Origin: PFJX01 sp040751755
Lineage (GTDB): Bacteria; Pseudomonadota; Gammaproteobacteria; Burkholderiales; Thiobacillaceae
NCBI GenBank assembly: GCA_040751755.1
Contig: JBFMHC010000046.1
Location: forward strand, 310,001 to 374,000
Length of the DNA: 64,000 nt
Direction of reading: 5' to 3'
Shown here: positions 6,761 to 15,138 of the stretch, one piece after another
Position numbering within the stretch: position 1 is the first letter of the stretch
Layout of the letters: every line of letters starts with the position of its first letter
Made by a program: the position numbers and the translations under genes
Notes under the pieces: generated by a model
Seen by the model: only the letters and a program-made list of their open reading frames with translations
Database searches by the model: none
Told to the model about the DNA's origin: nothing

Positions 6761-8791
6761 ATGAAGTTGCACACAAATCGTCATCCCATGGCCCTCCTCG
6801 TGGCCGGGGCCCTTTTATGCGGCGCGGCGCCGGCGCAGGCCGAGCGTGCACCGTTCCCGGACCTGGACTTCAAGCGCCACTCGCATGGCGAGGAGGCCGT
6901 CAGGAATCTCGGCGGCAGACTGCACGATGTCGCTGCCTGGTACGGCATGAACGGCGAGCGTTTCGCGCGCATGCTGCGCCAGGACCGCCACGCGCGCCTC
7001 GACCGGAAGGGCCGCCTGCTGTTCGTCGACGGCTTCGAGCCGCCCAGCGAGGCGATCGGCGAGGTGGCCGCCAGCGCCAACATCAGCGGCACGGTGCCCG
7101 CGCCCCTGGACCAGACCTTCCTGCTGCACAGCAGGCCAGGCGCCAGGCGCACCATCTATCTCGACTTCAACGGCCAGGCGGTCAGCAACACCGCCTGGAA
7201 TAGCGGCTGGTCGATCGCCGCGATCAACGCCCCGGCATTCGACCTGGACGGCGACCCCAACACCTTCAACAGCACCGAGCTGCAACGCATCCAGAGCATC
7301 TGGCAGCGCGTGGCCGAGGACTACGCCCCCTTCGACGTCGACGTGACCACCGCCGAGCCGCCCGCGGATGCCCTCACCCGCGCCGGCAGCACGGACGAGG
7401 TCTACGGCACGCGCGTCGTCATCAGCCGCGACTGGACCAGCCAGACCGCCAGCCCGTGCAGTTGCGGCGGCATCGCCTACGTCGGCGTGTTCGACTACAC
7501 CAGCGAGTACTACAAGCCGGCCTGGGTGTTCTTCGACCGCCTGGGCGCCGGCAACGAGAAGTACGTCGCCGAGGCGATCTCCCACGAGGCCGGCCACAAC
7601 CTGGGTCTGAGCCACGACGGCTACAACGACGGCACCACCAGCCTCGGCTACTACCAGGGCCATGGCAGCGGCGCCACCGGCTGGGCGCCGATCATGGGCG
7701 CGGGTTACTACAAGGAGCTGACGCAGTGGAGCGCCGGCGAATACGCCTACGCCACTCAGCTTCAGGACGACCTCGCGGTGATGCAGGCGCGCGGCGCGCC
7801 ACCCATGGCGGACGACCACGGCGACAGCCTCGCCGCGGCGACACCCATGGACGCGGTCGAGCAGGGCGGCGTGCTGAGCCTGGGTGCGAGCGGCCTGATC
7901 GGCACGCGCGCCGATGTCGATGTGTTCCGCTTCGCCATGGGCGCCGGCACCCTGGCGCTCAACCTGACGCCTGGCACGCGCGGCGCCAACCTGGACATCG
8001 CCGCCGGCCTGTACGACGCCAACGGCGTGCTGCTCGCCAGCAGCAACCCGGCCGACGCCCTGACCGCCGGCTTCAACCTGGGCCTGCCTGCCGGCACCTA
8101 CTTCCTCAGGGTGGACGGCGCAGGCAAGGGGACGCCGACGACGGGCTACTCGGACTACGCCAGCCTGGGCGAGTTCTTCATCGCCGGCACCGCCCCCGCA
8201 CCCTCCGGTGCCCCGCCCGTGGCCGTGGCCGGTGCCACGCCCCTGAGCGGCGACGCCCCCCTGCCGGTGAGCTTCTCCAGCGCCGGCTCCTACGACCCGG
8301 ACGGCGGCGCGCTGAGCTACGACTGGGACTTCGGCGACGGCTCCGCCCACGCCAGCACCGCCAACCCCAGCCACACCTATGCCGCCGGCAGCTACACCGC
8401 CCGCCTCACCGTGACCGACCCGAGCGGCAGCGTGGCGCAGGCTAGCGTCGATATCACCGCCAAGCAGCCGGTGGTGGTGCCGACCCTGCACGTCGCCAAC
8501 ATCGCCATGAGTGCATCGACCAGCCGCAGGGGCACCCGCGCCACCGCCACGGTGACGGTCAAGGACGCCACCGGCAAGCTGGTGAGCGGTGCCGTGGTGC
8601 AGGGCGCCTGGAGCGGTGCCACCAGCGCCGGCGTCAGCGGCACCACCGGTTCCACCGGCACGGTCAGGTTCACCTCCGCCTACAGCAAGGCCGGCGGCAC
8701 CTTCACCTTCACCGTCAGGGGCGTCAGCCTTTCGGGCTATGCCTACGACGCGAACCAGAATCTGGAAACCAGCGACAGCATCACACGCTGA
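6761..8791 (+). CDS. Secreted zinc metalloprotease with PKD domain, under c-di-GMP riboswitch
   Basis: 676 residues. A signal peptide (cleavage after APAQA) is followed by a metalloprotease domain with HEAGHNLGLSHDG (HExxHxxxxxH zinc site, residues about 280-292) and a downstream PIMGAG Met-turn. Next come a pre-peptidase-like beta domain (DVDVFRFAMGAGTLALNL), a PKD domain near residues 485-565 (SYDPDGGALSYDWDFGDG) and an Ig-like C-terminal domain. Start 6761 is chosen for the AAGGAG site and signal peptide; an in-frame ATG at 6671 lies inside the riboswitch. It is followed by its own terminator, so it is a single-gene unit. It is likely exported to act on extracellular or matrix proteins when c-di-GMP changes. 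Confidence 0.88.
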   Translation: MKLHTNRHPMALLVAGALLCGAAPAQAERAPFPDLDFKRHSHGEEAVRNLGGRLHDVAAWYGMNGERFARMLRQDRHARLDRKGRLLFVDGFEPPSEAIGEVAASANISGTVPAPLDQTFLLHSRPGARRTIYLDFNGQAVSNTAWNSGWSIAAINAPAFDLDGDPNTFNSTELQRIQSIWQRVAEDYAPFDVDVTTAEPPADALTRAGSTDEVYGTRVVISRDWTSQTASPCSCGGIAYVGVFDYTSEYYKPAWVFFDRLGAGNEKYVAEAISHEAGHNLGLSHDGYNDGTTSLGYYQGHGSGATGWAPIMGAGYYKELTQWSAGEYAYATQLQDDLAVMQARGAPPMADDHGDSLAAATPMDAVEQGGVLSLGASGLIGTRADVDVFRFAMGAGTLALNLTPGTRGANLDIAAGLYDANGVLLASSNPADALTAGFNLGLPAGTYFLRVDGAGKGTPTTGYSDYASLGEFFIAGTAPAPSGAPPVAVAGATPLSGDAPLPVSFSSAGSYDPDGGALSYDWDFGDGSAHASTANPSHTYAAGSYTARLTVTDPSGSVAQASVDITAKQPVVVPTLHVANIAMSASTSRRGTRATATVTVKDATGKLVSGAVVQGAWSGATSAGVSGTTGSTGTVRFTSAYSKAGGTFTFTVRGVSLSGYAYDANQNLETSDSITR

Positions 8792-8815
8792 ACCCCGTAG
8801 CCGAGCGACTTTCAA

Positions 8816-8839
8816 GGGCCCTTCGGGGCCCGTTTTTTT
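8816..8839 (+). terminator. Rho-independent terminator after the metalloprotease
   Basis: Perfect stem GGGCCC (8816-8821) / GGGCCC (8826-8831) with a TTCG tetraloop, followed by G and seven T (8833-8839). Confidence 0.9.
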
Positions 8840-8899
8840 GCTTGGCTTTCCCTGCGCGGCGCGGGGCGCGATACTCGGCCGATTCGAGAGGAACCCGCC

Positions 8900-10426
8900 A
8901 TGCCCGCCATCCGCCAGGAAGACTTCATCCAGTCCGTCGCCGACGCCTTCCAGTTCATCTCCATCTACCACCCGCTCGACTTCGTGCAGGCGGTGAAGGC
9001 CGCCTACGACCGGGAAGAGTCTCCCGCCGCCCGGGACGCCCTGGCGCAGATCCTCATCAACTCGCGCCTGTGCGCCGAGGGGCACCGCCCGATCTGCCAG
9101 GACACGGGCATGGCCGTGGTCTTCCTCAAGATCGGACGCGACGCGCGCTGGGACGCGGAGATGTCGGTGGAGGACATGGTCAACGAGGGCGTGCGCCGCG
9201 CCTACCTGAACCCGGACAACCCCCTGCGCGCCTCGGTCCTCGCCGACCCGGCGGGGGCCAGGCGGAACACGCGCGACAACACCCCGGCGGTGATCCACTA
9301 CGAGCTGGTGCCGGGCGACCGGGTGGAGGTGACCTGCGCCGCGAAGGGCGGCGGCTCGGAGAACAAGGCCCGGTTCGCCGTGCTCAACCCCTCCGACTCC
9401 ATCGTCGACTGGGTGCTGGAACAACTGCCTGAAATGGGCGCCGGCTGGTGCCCGCCCGGCATCCTCGGCATCGGCGTCGGCGGCACGCCGGAGAAGGCCC
9501 TGCTGCTGGCCAAGGAGGCCCTGATGGAGCCCATCGACATCCACGAACTGCGCCAGCGCGGCCCCGCCAACCGCATCGAGGAGCTGCGCCTGGAGCTGAT
9601 GGACAAGGTCAACGCCCTGGGCATCGGCGCGCAGGGCCTGGGCGGCCTGACCACGGTGCTGGACGTGAAGATCCGCGACTATCCCACGCACGCCGCCAGC
9701 CTGCCCGTGGCCCTCATCCCCAACTGCGCCGCCACGCGCCACATCCACTTCACCCTGGACGGCGACGGCCCCGCCCACTTCGCGCCGCCGCCGCTCTCCG
9801 CCTGGCCGGAGGTGGCCTGGGACGGCCCGGCGCGCGCGCGGCGCGTCGACCTGGACACCCTCACCAAGGCGGAGACCGCCGCCTGGAAGGCCGGCGAGCA
9901 GCTCCTGCTCAGCGGCCGGTTGCTCACCGGCCGCGACGCCGCGCACAAGCGCCTGGCCGACATGGTGGCGCGCGGCGAGCCCCTGCCGGTGGACTTCACC
10001 AACCGCTTCATCTACTACGTGGGCCCGGTGGACGCGGTGCGCGACGAGGCGGTCGGCCCCGCCGGCCCCACCACCGCCACGCGCATGGACAAGTTCACCG
10101 AGCTGATGCTGGGCGAGCGGGTCGGGCTCATCGGCATGGTCGGCAAGTCCGAGCGCGGGCCGGAGGCCGTCGCCACCATCAAGGCGCACGGCGGCGTGTA
10201 CTGCATTGCCGTCGGCGGTGCCGCCTACCTCGTCTCCAAGGCCATCCGCTCGGCAAAGGTCCTCGCCTTCCCGGAACTGGGCATGGAGGCGATCTACGAA
10301 TTCGAGGTCGTGGACATGCCCGTCACCGTCGCCGTCGACAGCACCGGCAACTCCGTGCACGAGACCGGCCCGCGCGAATGGCGCATGCGCATCGGCAAGA
10401 TCCCTCTCGCCAGCCACCCGGCCTGA
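8900..10426 (+). CDS. fumA: Class I (iron-sulfur) fumarate hydratase
   Basis: 508 residues, the length of two-domain class I fumarases. N-terminal Fumerase domain with RLCAEGHRPICQDTGMA and LIPNCAATRHIHF supplying cysteines for the [4Fe-4S] cluster; C-terminal Fumerase_C domain with GPTTATRMDKF and GKSERGPEA. It interconverts fumarate and malate in the TCA cycle. These enzymes are oxygen-labile, which fits the anaerobic genes elsewhere in the window. GAGAGGAA precedes the ATG. Confidence 0.95.
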   Translation: MPAIRQEDFIQSVADAFQFISIYHPLDFVQAVKAAYDREESPAARDALAQILINSRLCAEGHRPICQDTGMAVVFLKIGRDARWDAEMSVEDMVNEGVRRAYLNPDNPLRASVLADPAGARRNTRDNTPAVIHYELVPGDRVEVTCAAKGGGSENKARFAVLNPSDSIVDWVLEQLPEMGAGWCPPGILGIGVGGTPEKALLLAKEALMEPIDIHELRQRGPANRIEELRLELMDKVNALGIGAQGLGGLTTVLDVKIRDYPTHAASLPVALIPNCAATRHIHFTLDGDGPAHFAPPPLSAWPEVAWDGPARARRVDLDTLTKAETAAWKAGEQLLLSGRLLTGRDAAHKRLADMVARGEPLPVDFTNRFIYYVGPVDAVRDEAVGPAGPTTATRMDKFTELMLGERVGLIGMVGKSERGPEAVATIKAHGGVYCIAVGGAAYLVSKAIRSAKVLAFPELGMEAIYEFEVVDMPVTVAVDSTGNSVHETGPREWRMRIGKIPLASHPA

Positions 10427-10439
10427 GTTCGGAGGCGCT

Positions 10440-10463
10440 CCCTCTTCCCCCGGTGGAAGAGGG
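10440..10463. repeat. REP-like hairpin after fumarase
   Basis: Perfect 9-base inverted repeat CCCTCTTCC (10440-10448) / GGAAGAGGG (10455-10463) with a six-base loop and no T-run. Related C/T-rich palindromes recur at 56339-56440, which suggests a dispersed extragenic element rather than a dedicated terminator. Confidence 0.6.
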
Positions 10464-10641
10464 AAATGGCGCCCCCAAGGGGTATGCCAGCGCCGAGCAG
10501 CCCTCATTAGGCGGCGCCCTTGCCACGCCTCAGCGTCCGGCGTAAAACGGCAAAAAACCAAAGCAAACCAGGGAGAAGGCCTTGCCGCAGGCAAAGTCCG
10601 CATCATCAAACGCCACCCCTCACCCGGCAGGCAGGGCGTCC

Positions 10642-10989
10642 GTGCGCAAGAAACTCGACGCCGGACAGGCGGGCACGCTGCGTTACCAAAGGCAATTCGG
10701 CGACGCCTTGGTCTGCGTGCGCTACCGTCATCATCCGGAAAACGGCAAACGCTATACCACCGTGGAAATCGTCGTGGACGAGCGGCAAACCTTCGCCGTG
10801 GCGCACGCCACCCCCATGCAGGCCGACACGCTGATCGCCGTCCACATCGACTACGCCGAAACCGAACTGCGGGCCCGTGCCAAGGAGGCCGGTGCAAGAT
10901 GGGATGGCGGGCGCAAGGCCTGGCTCATGACCTACATGGAGGCGAAACGCCTTGGTCTGCTTGGACGCATCAAGGGCGCGGTGGAATGA
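10642..10989 (+). CDS. Hypothetical protein with DUF5710-like C-terminal motif
   Basis: 115 residues from a GTG start (VRKKLDAGQAGTLRYQ); a TTG at 10582 preceded by GGGAGAAGG is an alternative giving 135 residues. The N-terminal half (GDALVCVRYRHH...GKRYTTVEIVVDE) looks like a small beta-rich domain common on mobile elements. The C-terminal half carries AKEAGARWDGGRKAWLM, resembling the AKxxGARWD...KxW motif of DUF5710 found in plasmid primases and toprim proteins. Function unknown. It is the last GC-rich gene before the cassette array. Confidence 0.65.
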   Translation: MRKKLDAGQAGTLRYQRQFGDALVCVRYRHHPENGKRYTTVEIVVDERQTFAVAHATPMQADTLIAVHIDYAETELRARAKEAGARWDGGRKAWLMTYMEAKRLGLLGRIKGAVE

Positions 10990-10997
10990 CTAGCCAA

Positions 10998-11094
10998 ATA
11001 TGGATATGCCTAAATATGGCAATGACCAGATATGGAAAACCCATGTCTGGATATGGAAACAATTTGCCACATATGGAAGGTTTTCCATATGTGG
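10998..11094. repeat. Iteron-like ATATGG repeats ending in a 12-base perfect palindrome
   Basis: Five direct copies of ATATGG start at 10998, 11014, 11030, 11051 and 11071 (spacings 16, 16, 21, 20). The last copy lies in a perfect inverted repeat CCACATATGGAA (11067-11078) / TTCCATATGTGG (11083-11094) with loop GGTT. There is no coding signal across the block. It lies immediately before the first cassette boundary. It could be a protein-binding array, a fossil recombination region or an iteron remnant. Confidence 0.75.
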
Positions 11095-11121
11095 AAGTGG
11101 TGTCTAATTAATAGTTGGGCG

Positions 11122-11304
11122 TCACTGTCCGGGCCATGTCAGAGCGTCGGCCTTGCCAGTGAATACCAACCATGCCAAGCGGAAACGCCGCCACATGGAG
11201 TAGTATCCAAGCGGTCTTGCTGGTTGCCACTTGCCGTCAATTTCTGTCTGGCAATCAATCAGGTTGTGCATCGCAAGGCTGGTAATGTGGTTCGGGCATT
11301 TCAT
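11122..11304 (-). CDS. Small cassette-borne hypothetical protein, reversed orientation
   Basis: 60 residues. The GGAG ribosome site lies 8 bases before the ATG and the stop abuts the GTTGGGC boundary at 11114-11120. The sequence CQTEIDGKWQPARPLGYYS...RLAWLVFTGKADALTWPG has the character of a recurring small phage/cassette protein family of unknown function. It is encoded against the direction of the attC sites, which is uncommon for cassette genes. Confidence 0.65.
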   Translation of the reverse strand: MKCPNHITSLAMHNLIDCQTEIDGKWQPARPLGYYSMWRRFRLAWLVFTGKADALTWPGQ

Positions 11305-11326
11305 GGTCTTTTCTCCAGGGCGTCAC

Positions 11327-11423
11327 GCCCAACAATTACGTCAACTCGGACCTGCCGCCGGCAGGCTTCGGTGGTATTTCAACGGTCTGCGCGGGCAGTA
11401 GGCCGGTTACGCCAGCGTTGGGC
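11327..11423 (+). other. attC site 1
   Basis: R'' box GCCCAAC (11327-11333), L''-like TCAACTCGGAC, imperfectly palindromic centre, and R' box GTTGGGC (11417-11423); 97 bases. The arms CAACTCGGACC and GGCCGGTTACG are partly complementary. Orientation matches the other five sites. Confidence 0.7.
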
Positions 11424-11728
11424 GTCAGCAAAACCACGACGCCGTGGCCGGCACCGCCACCACGTGGCCTGCCCTCGTAGGCCACACCAGCCTCTCGCAG
11501 CTCGCGCAACGCACGACCGAGCGGCATCGCCCACCCAGGAGGCCCCCCGTTGGCACTGTAGCGCCACGCCCGAGGACATTGATCTGGCGGCCACAGCGTG
11601 CGCGCTAGATCGTGGTAGCCCATCCGGCGCGCGGGGGAGGCTGTGAGAGCAGCGACAATCCGCTGTTTCAGCGGCGTCAGCCCAACAGGCGCTTCGAGGG
11701 CGACGCCCTCCATGCCGCTCCGCGTCAT
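11336..11728 (-). CDS. Cassette-borne hypothetical protein, reversed orientation
   Basis: 130 residues (125 if the second ATG at 11713, with GGAG just upstream, is used). Core LTPLKQRIVAALTASPARRMGYHDLARTLWP then RYSANGGPPGWAMPLGRALRELREAGV resembles a small winged-helix-like domain seen in cassette and phage orphan proteins; function unknown. Its first residues are encoded within attC site 2 and its last 27 within attC site 1, so the frame spans a whole cassette and parts of both flanking sites. 31 bases separate its stop from the next reversed gene. Confidence 0.6.
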   Translation of the reverse strand: MTRSGMEGVALEAPVGLTPLKQRIVAALTASPARRMGYHDLARTLWPPDQCPRAWRYSANGGPPGWAMPLGRALRELREAGVAYEGRPRGGGAGHGVVVLLTPNAGVTGLLPAQTVEIPPKPAGGRSELT

Positions 11729-11758
11729 TCCGGGCGCCCCTCAAGCTGGTCGTTAGGT
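11680..11758 (+). other. attC site 2
   Basis: R'' GCCCAAC (11680-11686), then GGCGCTTCGAGGGCGAC. The right side CCCCTCAAGCTGGTC ends in R' GTTAGGT (11752-11758). It shares CGCTTCGAG and CCCCTCAAGCT with attC site 5, showing a common site family. 79 bases. Confidence 0.85.
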
Positions 11759-11792
11759 ATCATGAGCATTGAATCAACATGGTGAAGAGATA

Positions 11793-12740
11793 ATGGAACA
11801 GCTTACGTTAGTTGAGCCCTGTGAAGTACGGAAAACGCCAAAAGGGCGGGAGATACCCTTTGAGCCTGTTTCCGAAGGATTTCAACTGCAATATGAACAC
11901 CCTAATGGTCGGCTCTACCAAGGCAATTCCATTGATTGGCTAGCGTCCTTGGATGACGCAAGTGTTGACCTTGTTTTTGCTGACCCTCCCTACAACATAA
12001 AAAAAGCCGACTGGGATAGTTTCGAGAGCCAAGAAAAATATATTGAGTGGTCTATCAAGTGGATAACTCACGCGTCGCGTGTACTGAAACCTACTGGATC
12101 ATTGTATGTGTGCGGGTTTTCTGAAATCCTGGCCGACCTAAAGCACCCTGCATCGAAGTATTTCAAACACTGCCGTTGGCTAATCTGGCACTACAAAAAC
12201 AAAGCTAATCTTGGTAACGACTGGGGCCGCTCACACGAAAGCATCATTCACTTCCGCAAATCGGATTCCACAAAACTAAACATCGATGATGTGCGCACCC
12301 CATACGGTGCGCACACGCTGAAATATCCTTCGCATCCGCAAGCCGAGACAAGTGCCTATGGAAAGGGCGCAAACAAGCCGCGCGACAATTGGACCCCTCA
12401 CCCCAAGGGAGCCAAGCCTAAAGATGTGATCGATATTCCAACGACTTGTAATGGCATGGGGGAAAAGACCCCGCATCCCACGCAAAAGCCAGAAGAGTTA
12501 TTACGCAAGTTTGTTCTTGCGTCATCGAACGAAGACGATTTGGTTGTTGATCCGTTTTCTGGTTCAGGAACTACGGCTGTTGTTGCAGAGCAACTCAACC
12601 GTAGATGGATGGGGTGTGATCTGGACGCTCAATATAACCGCTGGGCAATCGAACGGATTGAGAATGTCCGGCGCATGACAAAGGATGAGTGGATTGCCTT
12701 CGACCGAAAAACCGCAGAGAGAAGAGAGTCCATTCGATGA
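11793..12740 (+). CDS. Beta-class DNA methyltransferase (N4-cytosine/N6-adenine) of an R-M pair
   Basis: 315 residues from ATG 11793 with GAAGAG upstream (TTG 11769 is an in-frame alternative). Catalytic motif IV ADPPYN comes first (near residue 65) and the SAM motif DPFSGSGTT near residue 250, the order of beta-class enzymes. HPTQKPEELL precedes motif I, as is usual. It protects host DNA from the restriction enzyme whose ATG overlaps its stop. Its codon use and AT content differ from the flanking chromosome, consistent with acquisition as a cassette. Confidence 0.9.
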   Translation: MEQLTLVEPCEVRKTPKGREIPFEPVSEGFQLQYEHPNGRLYQGNSIDWLASLDDASVDLVFADPPYNIKKADWDSFESQEKYIEWSIKWITHASRVLKPTGSLYVCGFSEILADLKHPASKYFKHCRWLIWHYKNKANLGNDWGRSHESIIHFRKSDSTKLNIDDVRTPYGAHTLKYPSHPQAETSAYGKGANKPRDNWTPHPKGAKPKDVIDIPTTCNGMGEKTPHPTQKPEELLRKFVLASSNEDDLVVDPFSGSGTTAVVAEQLNRRWMGCDLDAQYNRWAIERIENVRRMTKDEWIAFDRKTAERRESIR

Positions 12741-13708
12741 GTCTTGCTGATTTGGTGGCTCACGCCACCGACAAAGAACGCTTTCACACTTTAGAACAGT
12801 ACATTGCGTTTTGCTCTCGATACTTGGAGTTTGTCGAGACAGGATTGCAGGCACGCATCGTTTCTCAAAATGAAGTTCACTATCAGTTTTTCCAGTATCG
12901 GCAAGACGGAAGCTTCAATATATCGAGGCCGTTGAACTCGTTACTTATGTACGAAGCTGCGACGTTTGCGACTGAAGCACCACGATTCACACAAACACTC
13001 GAGCAGCTCAAAGATGGCGAACAGCCATCGGATGATTTACGCCAAAACATCATTCGCACAATTTACACGATTCAGCAATCTATAGGCGCAGCACTTGATG
13101 CACTTCCTGCTGGAATGTCAAATCAAGCTCGCAAGGTTAATGGCGATTTGTTTGAGCGTTTCATTCGCTTATTAATAGTCTCGCTGAACGTTGACTGCGT
13201 ATCTGGAACGATGCAAGTCCCTGTTAAGGACTCTGATGGCGCAGAGCTTTTCAAATCCAGTTACCAGCATGACCTGTTAATCAGCAAAGATGCTGAGTTA
13301 AAAATCATAGGGTCGGTTAAGACTTCGAGCAAAGATCGAATTGACAAAGTATTTATGGATAAATTTCTTTACAACAGGCTTACCGATACTGCGCTGCCGC
13401 ATATAGCTATCTTTCTTAATGACGTACAGCGCAAGAAAACGCGGCGCGAAAACGAATATGGCGTTAGCGCCACATTTTTGCCCGGCCACTTCAAGGCATA
13501 CACCGTTAAGCTTAATCCGCTTGATGGTGTGTACTACTGTGACATTCGTCCAAACATGGTCAGCGATGAGCTCCTGTCGCAACACATAAAAACCATCGAC
13601 CACTTCTTCTATTCCGATCTGTGGGAACTTCTAAATAGGCACGGCCAAAATCTGGAAGGGATTGCGATTGAAAAGAAGGAAAATGGCGATGGCGAAAATG
13701 ATACCTAA
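12737..13708 (+). CDS. Probable type II restriction endonuclease
   Basis: 323 residues from ATG 12737, which overlaps the methyltransferase stop (ATGA). I do not recognise a named family. A candidate PD-(D/E)xK-like core is YQHDLLISKDAELKIIGSVKTS near residues 175-195, with an Asp followed by a hydrophobic strand and a Val-Lys. Its tight coupling to a DNA methyltransferase is the main reason for the call. The stop codon TAA lies inside the R'' box of attC site 3, so both genes share one cassette. Specificity unknown. Confidence 0.7.
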   Translation: MSLADLVAHATDKERFHTLEQYIAFCSRYLEFVETGLQARIVSQNEVHYQFFQYRQDGSFNISRPLNSLLMYEAATFATEAPRFTQTLEQLKDGEQPSDDLRQNIIRTIYTIQQSIGAALDALPAGMSNQARKVNGDLFERFIRLLIVSLNVDCVSGTMQVPVKDSDGAELFKSSYQHDLLISKDAELKIIGSVKTSSKDRIDKVFMDKFLYNRLTDTALPHIAIFLNDVQRKKTRRENEYGVSATFLPGHFKAYTVKLNPLDGVYYCDIRPNMVSDELLSQHIKTIDHFFYSDLWELLNRHGQNLEGIAIEKKENGDGENDT

Positions 13709-13788
13709 CAACGCCATCAACGCGGACAGTGAAAAGCGGCGCTCCTTCGTCGCACCGCTTTTCACTGCCGGTTATGGCGAACGTTATG
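13702..13788 (+). other. attC site 3
   Basis: R'' ACCTAAC (13702-13708, overlapping the restriction gene stop), TCAACGCGGACA, and a long palindrome CAGTGAAAAGCGG...CCGCTTTTCACTG. R' is the degenerate GTTATGT (13782-13788). 87 bases. Confidence 0.85.
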
Positions 13789-13803
13789 TGGCAAGGAGCA
13801 ACC

Positions 13804-14148
13804 ATGAATCTTGAGAACAATTTCGAATATATTTTCTTTGCTATTTTTGCCTTCGTGGCGGGCTCGTTCGTTTTTAAAATCATCAAAAACGGTGGGTTCA
13901 AGGCAGCAATGTTTGGAGCGCCCATCGCTCGAACGGTGGGCGAGGTTGAGGGAAGCGGTACAAAACTCATGAACATCAAGGTTAAGGTACACACCCTCGG
14001 CGGCTCCCAAGATAAAGCAATTGGTCTTGAATTTGTTGCAAAGAGTGTTGGCAGCTACCAAATGTTGCCGGTTACTTTGTCGGCCTCAGAGGCAAAAAAA
14101 CTCACAACACTTTTGCAAGCAGCCACATCTGATAGCAATGCTGCATAA
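13804..14148 (+). CDS. Cassette-borne membrane-anchored hypothetical protein
   Basis: 114 residues from ATG 13804 with AAGGAG seven bases upstream. One N-terminal membrane helix (FEYIFFAIFAFVAGSFVFKII) is followed by a soluble domain (TKLMNIKVKVHTLGGSQDKAIGLEFVAKS...) and a Ser/Ala-rich tail. No recognised domain. It fills one cassette on its own: it starts 15 bases after attC site 3 and its stop is inside attC site 4. Confidence 0.75.
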   Translation: MNLENNFEYIFFAIFAFVAGSFVFKIIKNGGFKAAMFGAPIARTVGEVEGSGTKLMNIKVKVHTLGGSQDKAIGLEFVAKSVGSYQMLPVTLSASEAKKLTTLLQAATSDSNAA

Positions 14149-14220
14149 CACTGCGCTCAACACGGACGCCCTCCAGCAAGCTTCGCTTGCTGGAGGGCGC
14201 CGGTTAGCTCCACGTTAGCA
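14143..14220 (+). other. attC site 4, abutted by a transposase gene
   Basis: R'' GCATAAC (14143-14149), TCAACACGGAC, a very strong central palindrome (CCTCCAGCAAGC / GCTTGCTGGAGG) and R' GTTAGCA (14214-14220). The minus-strand transposase stop codon (14215-14217) lies within R', so the insertion element begins at the cassette recombination point. Confidence 0.85.
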
Positions 14221-15138
14221 ACTGTGTTGTAAGTCAATAGAAGAAGGCATCCAGGGAGAGTGATGTTTCAGCATGGCATTCATGATGACGAGCAGTTTGC
14301 GCATGCAGGCAGTAAGGGCCACCTTGGCGGGTTTGCCTTGTGCTCTGAGCCGCTGGTAGAAGTCCCGGATCACCGGGTTGCAGCGCGCTGCCGACACGGC
14401 GGCCATATACAAAGCCCGTCTGACCTGGGCACGGCCGCCCCAGATGATGCGCTCGCCCTGATGCTTGCCACTGTCCCGGTTGAAGGGCGCCACCCCCACC
14501 AAGGCGGCGATCTCTTTCCCATTCAGCGATCCCAATTCCGGCAACTGCGCCAGCAGGGTTGCGCGGGTCACCATGCCCACGCCGGGAATCGCTTGCAGCA
14601 GATCATCCTTGTCGCGCCAAACCGGCGAGGTGCGCAGGGTGTGGGTCAGGTCGATGCCGATCTGAGCGATGCGCTCGTCCAGCCAGGCGATGTGCTCCTT
14701 GAGGCTAGCCCGTTGCCATGCCGAGGCCCGCTCAAGGCGCAGTTTCTCCTGCACCCGCATGTCGATGAGCTGGCGTCGGCGCGCCAGCAATTCGCCCAGG
14801 GCGCGGGTGTCTTCATCGGGCAGGGGCCTTACCTGGGGGCGGATGGCCTGGGCGAAGGCAGCCAGGATCAGGGCGTCGATGCGGTCCGTCTTGGCCAGGC
14901 GACCGCACGCCTTGGCGTAGTCCCGTACCTGACGGGGGTTGACCACGGCCACGGGCAGTCCAGCGGCAGCGAGGGTGGTGGCCAGTTGGGTCTCCAGCCC
15001 GCCGGTGGCTTCCATCACCACCAGGGTGGGGGCATCGGCCCGCAAGCGCTCGGCCAAGCCCAGCATGGCCTCATCCGTATGTTCGACCCGCAGTGTCTGG
15101 CCCGTGAGCCAGGCCACGTCGAGCCAGTCCTTGGCCAC
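14215..15138 (-). pseudogene. IS110/IS1111-family transposase, N-terminally incomplete
   Basis: About 307 residues readable from a GTG. DEDD RuvC-like half: VMEATGGLE and AKTDRIDALILAAF; C-terminal Tnp20 half with IPGVGMVTRATLLAQLPELG and FNRDSGKHQGERIIWGGRAQVRRALYM, whose Ser is the second catalytic residue. The family's opening GID (first catalytic Asp) should precede VAKDWLDVAW, but the bases there read Cys-Ser-Asn, an in-frame stop lies a few codons further upstream and no ATG exists. The next cassette gene starts only 30 bases away, so the IS end is missing. It is probably inactive. IS1111 relatives are known to target attC sites, which fits its position. Confidence 0.8.

Noticed and set aside
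6815..10897. Open frame of over 1,300 codons on the minus strand across the protease and fumarase genes
   Set aside because: It is antisense to two well-supported genes and is His/Arg/Gly/Ala-rich low-complexity translation, the usual result of very GC-rich codon use in the opposite strand.
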